Assembly: GCA_016707075.1 (NCBI GenBank)
Contig: JADJII010000001.1
Coordinates: forward strand, 434,001-498,000
Length of the DNA: 64,000 nt
Source: Egaibacter danicus
GTDB taxonomy: Bacteria > Pseudomonadota > Gammaproteobacteria > Burkholderiales > Burkholderiaceae_C
Direction: 5' to 3'
Program-made: the position numbers and the translations under genes
Notes under the pieces: model-generated
Seen by the model: only the letters and a program-made list of their open reading frames with translations
Database searches by the model: none
What the model was told of the DNA's origin: nothing
Shown: positions 58,491 to 64,000 of the stretch, one piece after another
Layout of the letters: the number at the start of each line of letters is the position of its first letter
Position numbering within the stretch: the first letter of the stretch is position 1

Positions 58491-59285
58491 TTAACGATGG
58501 CCCGGGCTGGCGTCGCCTTCACGGGTGAGCCTCCAGGCCAGCAAAATGAGTGGCATGGTGATCAGCATCACCAGCAGCGCGACGACATTGGTGATGGCCA
58601 CTTCGCGCGGCCTGCTGAGTTGATTCAGCAGCCAGATGGGAAGAGTCTTTTCACTGCCCGAAGTAAACGTGGTCACGATCAATTCATCCACCGACAGCGC
58701 AAAGGCCAGAATGCCTCCGGCGAGCAGTGCAGTGCCCAACTGGGGCACCACCACGTAGCGCAGCGTGGTCAGCGTATCGGCTCCCAGATCCATGGACGCT
58801 TCGATCAGCCTGGCAGGCAGGCGCTTCAGCCGGGCAACCACATTGTTGTGAACGATCACTACGCAGAATGTGGCATGGCCAATCGCAATCGTCCAGAATC
58901 CCGGGTTGACCTCCATGAGTCTGAAAGCGGCCAGCAAGGCAATTCCAGTCACAATGCCTGGCAGCGCAATGGGCAAGATCAGCATGGTCGTGAAGGCATC
59001 TTTGCCAAAGAAGCGGTCGCGATTCAGCGCTGCCGCTGTCAGTGTACCCAGCACCATGGCAATCACCGTGGCCATGGCCGCTACCGACAGTGACAGGCCA
59101 ATTGCCTCCTGAATATCCTTGCGCTCCCACGCCCGCACAAACCAGCGCAGGGTGAGGTCGCTCAGTGGAAATGTGTAGCCACTCTCATTTCCGTTGAAGG
59201 CATAGAGGGCGATGAATACCAGCGGCAGGTGAAGAAAGGCCAGTCCGGCATACGCAACCAGACGCAGCAGGTAGTCAGAGCGCAT
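58491..59285 (-). CDS. Polyamine-type ABC transporter permease (PotC/YdcV-like)
   Basis: 264 residues with six hydrophobic helices. The permease loop contacting the ATPase is EASMDLGADTLTTLRYVVVPQLG (EAA motif). The N-terminus is LRLVAYAGLAFLHLPLVFIALYAFNGNES, typical of PotC-type subunits. It overlaps the upstream permease gene by 11 bp. Together with that partner it forms the membrane pore for putrescine or a related polyamine. Confidence 0.92.
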   Translation of the reverse strand: MRSDYLLRLVAYAGLAFLHLPLVFIALYAFNGNESGYTFPLSDLTLRWFVRAWERKDIQEAIGLSLSVAAMATVIAMVLGTLTAAALNRDRFFGKDAFTTMLILPIALPGIVTGIALLAAFRLMEVNPGFWTIAIGHATFCVVIVHNNVVARLKRLPARLIEASMDLGADTLTTLRYVVVPQLGTALLAGGILAFALSVDELIVTTFTSGSEKTLPIWLLNQLSRPREVAITNVVALLVMLITMPLILLAWRLTREGDASPGHR

Positions 59286-60228
59286 TGAAGGCCCCCAGAC
59301 GCCGAGCCATGGCCAGATAAATGGTGATCAACACAATGGGCACGCAGGTGAATGCGGCGGCCAGCGGAATGTTGCCAATCGTTCCCTGCAGCGTATAGAC
59401 CATGCCACCGATGTAGAGCCCCGACGGCCCTACCAGTTGAGGAATGATGTAGTCACCCAGCGTGAGTGAAAACGTGAAGATGGAGCCTGCCACGACACCC
59501 GGAAATGCCAGCGGCCACAAAACCGTGCGAAACGTCTGCCACGGGTGTGCGCCCAGATCGGCCGAGGCCAGCAGCAAATTGGCCGGTACGCGCTCTATCG
59601 ACGCCTGGATGGGCAAAATCATGAATGGCAGCCAGATGTAGGTGAACACCAGGAACCGCCCGAGATTGGAAGTCGCCAGCGTGTCGCCACCAATGACGGG
59701 TATGCGCAGCACGAATTCGAGAGCGCCCTGAAGCCCCAGTCGATTGAGCACCCAGTAGATCACGCCACCCTGCGCCAGCAGCACCGTCCATGCATAGGCC
59801 TTGACGATGTAGCTGGCCCACATGGGCAACATCACGCCGACATAAAAAAATCCCTTTTCCCACGGCCTGGCGTAGTGCGCCATGTAATACGCCATCGGAA
59901 AACCAATCACGACGGCTCCCAGCGTGACGGCAATGGCCATGCCGAGCGTGCGCAGCACAATGTCCAGATTGGCGGGCACGGCGAGACTCTGGAAGTTTTG
60001 CAGAGTCGGTTCGATCAGCACCGACATGCTCATCTCGTCAAACGTCAGCAGGCTTTGTGCCAACAGTGTCAGGAGTGAGCCCATGTACACCACGCCAAAC
60101 CACAGCAGCGGCGGAGTGAGTATCAGCAGCAGCGTCAGGTTGCGTCGCCGAAACAGCAGGTTGGACAGCCATCTGCGCAGGCCAACGTTGACCGCACCCA
60201 GCGGGGGAAGGGCGTGGGCATCAGGCAT
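59275..60228 (-). CDS. Polyamine-type ABC transporter permease (PotB/YdcU-like)
   Basis: 317 residues from ATG 60228, which overlaps the ATPase gene by 8 bp; a longer in-frame extension upstream has no family similarity. Six hydrophobic helices, with the EAA-type loop LASADLGAHPWQTFRTVLWP. The N-terminus is longer than in PotC-type proteins (RRRNLTLLLILTPPLLWFGV), as usual for PotB. It pairs with the following permease. Confidence 0.92.
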   Translation of the reverse strand: MPDAHALPPLGAVNVGLRRWLSNLLFRRRNLTLLLILTPPLLWFGVVYMGSLLTLLAQSLLTFDEMSMSVLIEPTLQNFQSLAVPANLDIVLRTLGMAIAVTLGAVVIGFPMAYYMAHYARPWEKGFFYVGVMLPMWASYIVKAYAWTVLLAQGGVIYWVLNRLGLQGALEFVLRIPVIGGDTLATSNLGRFLVFTYIWLPFMILPIQASIERVPANLLLASADLGAHPWQTFRTVLWPLAFPGVVAGSIFTFSLTLGDYIIPQLVGPSGLYIGGMVYTLQGTIGNIPLAAAFTCVPIVLITIYLAMARRLGAFNAL

Positions 60229-61258
60229 CGAGAGCCACCATATGCTGTTCAGACCATTGCAACAAAACCCGCTGGCCCGCAGCCAGATGGGCCGGCTGGG
60301 CGCCTTGCGTCTCGCTCTCGTTTTGCAGCGTGGTGATGACGTGCCCGTTTGCGCCATCACCGACCTGCACCTCAACCCGCTGGGTGGCGCCCAGAAACTG
60401 CACGGCTATCACGGTGCCTTCTGTCTGAATGCTCCCTGTTGTGCTGGACGCGCCAGCAGGCAGCAGGCTGATATTTTCCTGGCGTACAGCAAACGCCCGT
60501 TCATTGCCCGTGAGGGCTTTGGCAAGAGTGCCAGCTATCACATTGGAGCTGCCGACAAAGTCAGCCACAAACCGCGTGCGGGGGCGGTGATACAACTCGC
60601 GTGGCGTGGCGACCTGTTCGATCTGCCCGTGGTTGAAAACCGCCACCCGGTCTGACATCGACAGCGCTTCGCTCTGGTCATGCGTCACGTACACAAAAGT
60701 GATGCCCAGCTTGCGGTGCAACAGCTTCAGTTCCACCTGCATCTGTTCACGCAGTTTGAGATCCAGTGCACCCAGCGGTTCATCCAGCAACAGAATACGC
60801 GGCCGGTTCACCAGCGCACGCGCAAGCGCCACGCGTTGCCGTTGCCCACCTGAAAGCTGTGCGGGGGTGCGCTCGCCATGGTCGGGCAGCGCGACCATGG
60901 CCAGGGCATCACGGGCCAGCGCGTGACGATCGGCTTTGGCCATTTTGCGTACCATCAATCCGTACGCCACGTTGTCCAGCACATTCATGTGCGGGAACAG
61001 CGCGTAGTCCTGAAAGACAGTGTTCACGTCCCGCGCATAGGGAGGGGTGCCAGACGCTTCCTGCCCAAACAGCGCCAGACTGCCGCTACTGGGCTGCTCA
61101 AAGCCCGCCATCAGCCGCAGGGAGGTGGTCTTGCCAGAGCCCGAAGGCCCCAGCATCGAGAAAAACTCGCCTTCTTCCACCTGGAGGCTTACGCGGTCCA
61201 GCGCCTTGACCTCTCCGTAATGCCTTGAAACCTGATGAAACTCGATGGCGACGGGCAC
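60221..61258 (-). CDS. Polyamine-type ABC transporter ATP-binding protein (PotA/YdcT-like)
   Basis: 345 residues from a GTG at 61258. Walker A GPSGSGKTTSLRLMAGF, signature LSGGQRQRVALARALV, Walker B ILLLDEPLGALDL and the H-loop THDQ are present. The C-terminal TOBE-like domain starts near GSSNVIAGTL. It energises the transporter. The gene lies 8 bp after the binding-protein gene. Confidence 0.94.
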   Translation of the reverse strand: MPVAIEFHQVSRHYGEVKALDRVSLQVEEGEFFSMLGPSGSGKTTSLRLMAGFEQPSSGSLALFGQEASGTPPYARDVNTVFQDYALFPHMNVLDNVAYGLMVRKMAKADRHALARDALAMVALPDHGERTPAQLSGGQRQRVALARALVNRPRILLLDEPLGALDLKLREQMQVELKLLHRKLGITFVYVTHDQSEALSMSDRVAVFNHGQIEQVATPRELYHRPRTRFVADFVGSSNVIAGTLAKALTGNERAFAVRQENISLLPAGASSTTGSIQTEGTVIAVQFLGATQRVEVQVGDGANGHVITTLQNESETQGAQPAHLAAGQRVLLQWSEQHMVALDA

Positions 61259-61265
61259 TCTCAGC

Positions 61266-62417
61266 TTACCTTCCGCCCATGACCGCGATGTAGTCCAGCG
61301 CCCACTTCGAATAGGGAACACAGGTGCCCTGTGTTGCGCACTTGCCTTCCGGGGTTTTCCAGAATTTGATCTTGTTCAGGTCGTCATATCCATTGATCTT
61401 GCAGAAGTCGCTGCCGCCCGGTGCTTTGGCCTTGCAGGCGCCGGGTGTCACCGGCACTGTGCCGAACCACTCTGCCAGAGGCGCTTGCAGTTTGTCGCTG
61501 AGGGTGTGCTCCATCCATTTGTAGGCGCAGTTCACGTTCTTGGCATCGGTGTGCAGCATGGTGGTGTCAGCCCAGCCGGTCGCGCCTTCCTTGGGAATTA
61601 CCGAGGCAATGGGTTTCTTCTCACCTTTCAAGCTATTGACCATGAAACCCCAGGAGCCGGAGGCCACTACGCCTTCGTTCTTGAAGTCGGTCATCTGCAC
61701 GGTGGCATCGTGCCAGTACCGGTGGGCCAACTTCTTCTGGCCCCGCAGCAGTTCCAGCACCGCTGCATACTGCTTCTCATTGAGCTCATAGGGATCCTTG
61801 ATTCCAAGTTCAGGCTTCTTGCTCATCAGGTACAGCGCTGCATCGGCGATGTAGATGGCGCCGTCAAAGGCCTGCACACGACCTTTGTTGGACTTGCCGT
61901 CTGGCAATGCCTGCTCCTCAAACACCACGGACCAGGAGGTGGGTGCCGTTTTGAACACGTCGGTGTTGTACATCAGCACATTGGGGCCAGACTGGTAGGG
62001 CACACCATAGTGTTTGCCATTCACCGTGTGCCAACTGGCGTTTTGCAGGCGCTTGTCCACATTCTTGTAGCTGGGCACCAGGCCAATGTTGACTTCCTGC
62101 ACCAGTTTGGAGGCAATCAGGCGTCCGCTGGCATCGCCAGAGGCAGTGACCAGATCATGGCCGCCGGCCTTCATCAAGGACACCATTTCGTCCGAGGTTG
62201 CGGCCGTCTTCACGTTGACCTTGCAACCAGACTGTTTTTCAAACCCGGTCACCCAGTCGTAGGCCTTGTCGGTTTCCCCGCGCTCGATGTAGCCCGCCCA
62301 GGCGATGATGTTGAGTTGTCCTTCTCCCTTGCCCAAGGCGGTGGGCGGTGCTGCAAACGTGGACGCTGCGGCGATGGCGGTCATCAGACCGGTTAATAGA
62401 GCACTGGGTTGCAACAT
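61266..62417 (-). CDS. Polyamine-type ABC transporter substrate-binding protein (PotD/YdcS-like)
   Basis: 383 residues. A signal peptide (MLQPSALLTGLMTAIAAAST, cleavage near AFA/APP) is followed by a periplasmic fold starting GQLNIIAWAGYIERGETDKA. The WAGYIERG segment and VPYQSGPNVLMYNTDVF are typical of YdcS-like polyamine-binding proteins. Four to five Cys occur in the C-terminal third and may form disulfides. It is the first gene of the minus-strand operon, divergent from the LysR gene. Confidence 0.91.
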   Translation of the reverse strand: MLQPSALLTGLMTAIAAASTFAAPPTALGKGEGQLNIIAWAGYIERGETDKAYDWVTGFEKQSGCKVNVKTAATSDEMVSLMKAGGHDLVTASGDASGRLIASKLVQEVNIGLVPSYKNVDKRLQNASWHTVNGKHYGVPYQSGPNVLMYNTDVFKTAPTSWSVVFEEQALPDGKSNKGRVQAFDGAIYIADAALYLMSKKPELGIKDPYELNEKQYAAVLELLRGQKKLAHRYWHDATVQMTDFKNEGVVASGSWGFMVNSLKGEKKPIASVIPKEGATGWADTTMLHTDAKNVNCAYKWMEHTLSDKLQAPLAEWFGTVPVTPGACKAKAPGGSDFCKINGYDDLNKIKFWKTPEGKCATQGTCVPYSKWALDYIAVMGGR

Positions 62418-62679
62418 GAAAACTCTCCTGTGGCGTTGAGGGCGTGGCCTGCGGGTGCAGGCTTGAAACAGCTGGACGCATGCGCTTTGTTGTTCAGCTT
62501 GAAGGCGATCTTAGGTAATGCTGATTCACTTAACCATACCGGCTTGCCAATACAATCTATCGGAAAAACAGAAATCTCTAGCGATTGAGCGCCAAATTAG
62601 TGGTTTACCCTAGGCCTCAAACTCGTGCTGGTCGTGTTTCCCCCCTTAAACGGCCCGAAACAGGGCTCAAACAGCCGAA

Positions 62680-63609
62680 ATGAGCACATCTTTCAAGAGC
62701 ATTCGGTATTTCATAGCAGTCGCTGAATCGGGCTCCATATCTGCCGCCATTCATGAGCTGGGGGTGTCGCAATCAGTCGTGTCGCAGGCCATTGCGCAGA
62801 TTGAGGCCGACCTGGGCACGCTGCTGTTTGAACGCCGGGCGCGGGGCATGTCGCTTACCCACGCGGGGCACCAGTTTTTGCGCCATGCCCATCAGATTGA
62901 GGTGGCCATGCGCAATGCGCGCGACGCGTTGGCCTCCCGCCCCCATACCGTCACCGGCAGCCTCAACATCGGCGTGACCAGCCTGATGGTGGGCTACTAC
63001 CTGCCATTCCTGCTGGACCGATTCCGGCGCGTGTTTCCACGGATTCAGGTGCAGATCACCGAAGACCGGCGCGACTATCTGGAGCATTTGCTGATCAGTG
63101 GCGAACTGGATGTCGCCCTGATCGTGGTCTCCCAATTGCAGAACCGCCAGGCGCTGGAAACCGAAACCATTCTGCGGTCCGGCTGGCGGGTGTGGTTCCC
63201 GGTGAATCACCGTCTGGCGGTTGAAGAAAAGATCGAAGCCACTGAGTTGGCCCAGCAGTCGCTCATCCTGCTGCAGGTGGATGAATTGGGTGACGCCACC
63301 ACCGCCTTGTGGAATGCAGGCGGCGTGGACCCCACGGTGTTGATCCGCACGTCTTCGGTGGAAGCCGTGCGTAGTCTCGTGGCCACAGGCGCAGGCTGTT
63401 CTGTGCTGCCTGACATGTTGTATCGGCCGTGGTCTCTGGAGGGCGACCGCATTGAAGCCCGACCGCTGGCCCACACCCTGCCGCATCTCGAAGTCGGGCT
63501 GGCCTGGCGTAAAGGTGCTGTGTTGCCCGAGTCGCTGAGCAACTTCCTTACCGCCGTGCGCCCCACGCTGGAAGGGCATGTGCTAGGCGGCGGCACGCTC
63601 CTGCGCTGA
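62680..63609 (+). CDS. LysR-family transcriptional regulator
   Basis: 309 residues. An N-terminal winged helix (SFKSIRYFIAVAESGSISAA, then LGVSQSVVSQAIAQIEADLG and LLFERRARGMSLTHAG) and a two-lobed effector domain (about 92-300). It is divergent from the polyamine-transporter operon with a 262-bp gap, the usual layout for a LysR protein regulating its neighbour. The inducer could be putrescine or GABA; that is inference. Another candidate target is alaS downstream, which is less likely. Confidence 0.92.
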   Translation: MSTSFKSIRYFIAVAESGSISAAIHELGVSQSVVSQAIAQIEADLGTLLFERRARGMSLTHAGHQFLRHAHQIEVAMRNARDALASRPHTVTGSLNIGVTSLMVGYYLPFLLDRFRRVFPRIQVQITEDRRDYLEHLLISGELDVALIVVSQLQNRQALETETILRSGWRVWFPVNHRLAVEEKIEATELAQQSLILLQVDELGDATTALWNAGGVDPTVLIRTSSVEAVRSLVATGAGCSVLPDMLYRPWSLEGDRIEARPLAHTLPHLEVGLAWRKGAVLPESLSNFLTAVRPTLEGHVLGGGTLLR

Positions 63610-63680
63610 TGCCGGGGCCGCCAGACTACGGGCCGGCGATAATACAAAGCTGTATTGAAACCGCCCGAAGAACTACTGAT

Positions 63681-64000
63681 ATGACCACGCCTGTAATGAG
63701 TGTCGCTGACATTCGCAAGACCTTCCTCGACTTCTTTGCCTCCAAAGGCCACACCGTGGTGGCCAGCAGCCCGCTGGTGCCCGGCAACGACCCCACGCTG
63801 ATGTTCACCAACTCGGGCATGGTGCAGTTCAAGGACGTGTTTCTGGGCACCGACAAGCGCAGCTACGTGCGCGCCGCATCCGTGCAGGCCTGCCTGCGCG
63901 CTGGCGGCAAACACAACGATCTGGAAAACGTGGGCTACACCGCGCGCCACCACACGTTCTTCGAGATGCTGGGCAACTGGAGTTTTGGCGACTACTTCAA
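63681..64000 (+). CDS. alaS: Alanine-tRNA ligase, 5' part, cut by the window end
   Basis: The first 106 codons from ATG 63681 (an ATG at 63696 is also possible). The sequence SVADIRKTFLDFFASKGHTV, then VASSPLVPGNDPTLMFTNSG and MVQFKDVFLG is the AlaRS class II motif 1 region. CLRAGGKHNDLENVGYTARH, then HTFFEMLGNWSFGDYF contains the start of motif 2. It charges tRNA-Ala in the cytoplasm. The frame stays open at the window edge. Confidence 0.95.
   Translation, partial: MTTPVMSVADIRKTFLDFFASKGHTVVASSPLVPGNDPTLMFTNSGMVQFKDVFLGTDKRSYVRAASVQACLRAGGKHNDLENVGYTARHHTFFEMLGNWSFGDYF

Overview
The window looks like chromosomal DNA of a betaproteobacterium of the order Burkholderiales, most likely family Comamonadaceae (Rhodoferax/Polaromonas-like). 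This is inferred from the gene repertoire (intracellular PHB depolymerase, a DUF883/holin-like cassette, a TAXI-type binding protein, a gcvT-gcvH-gcvP order with a tandem glycine riboswitch, an intact DHFR/ThyA pair), the moderately high GC content and short repeats of a kind I associate with that family. There is no rRNA, CRISPR array, prophage or recognisable insertion sequence. One tRNA (Gly, CCC anticodon) is present. Both ends cut genes: the 3' end of a probable cardiolipin synthase at the left and the 5' end of alaS at the right.

Layout. 1-6.7 kb: envelope/stress region with a transglutaminase-like protein, a YqjD/YqjE-type membrane cassette, a DUF1328 protein, a CHASE3 histidine kinase (frameshifted) divergent from a NarL-type regulator, a lone receiver protein, and two glycine-zipper proteins that share a promoter architecture. 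6.7-15 kb: folA, thyA, an FAD-linked oxidase, DUF2069, a YihY protein, an Mpo1-like protein, and a translationally coupled sulfhydrylase/hydrolase/P450 operon. 15-25 kb: CBS protein, PHB depolymerase, GST, cupin, aroC, two transporters, an RRM protein, a CZB protein, then a gene-poor stretch with two hairpin-forming inverted elements around two small orphan ORFs. 25.4-35.5 kb: a PcaR/PobR-type IclR regulator divergent from a nine-gene operon: AroE-like dehydrogenase, five-gene LIV-type ABC transporter, HPPD-like VOC protein, TIM-barrel 3-dehydroshikimate dehydratase and PcaB, followed by arfB. It reads as uptake of a hydroaromatic or aromatic acid and its conversion through protocatechuate. 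35.5-41.1 kb: class II aldolase and the glycine cleavage system. 41-50 kb: TAXI protein, ETF-QO, SDR, DMT transporter, metal-dependent hydrolase, peroxidase-related protein and katG (frameshifted). 50-54.4 kb: phosphoesterase coupled to a Ser/Thr kinase-USP fusion (frameshifted), a PAS-LuxR regulator divergent from a two-subunit CoA transferase, and the tRNA. 54.5-62.7 kb: an amidohydrolase and a putrescine-type ABC transporter with gamma-aminobutyraldehyde and succinate-semialdehyde dehydrogenases, divergent from a LysR gene.

The main points beyond ordinary annotation are these. (1) A short dispersed repeat of about 50 bp occurs at least seven, probably eight, times, and about half the copies lie in frame inside genes. 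(2) A second repeat adds 29 codons to gcvP. (3) Two diverged ~150-nt hairpin elements lie in opposite orientation around small ORFs. (4) A shared GTAGGACATCTACTAC box sits exactly 61 nt before identical -10-like hexamers at two stress genes. (5) A QuiC1-type dehydratase is split into two genes, next to an AroE-like enzyme lacking the usual substrate serines. (6) Three single-base frameshifts, all in homopolymers, suggest assembly errors rather than true pseudogenes.
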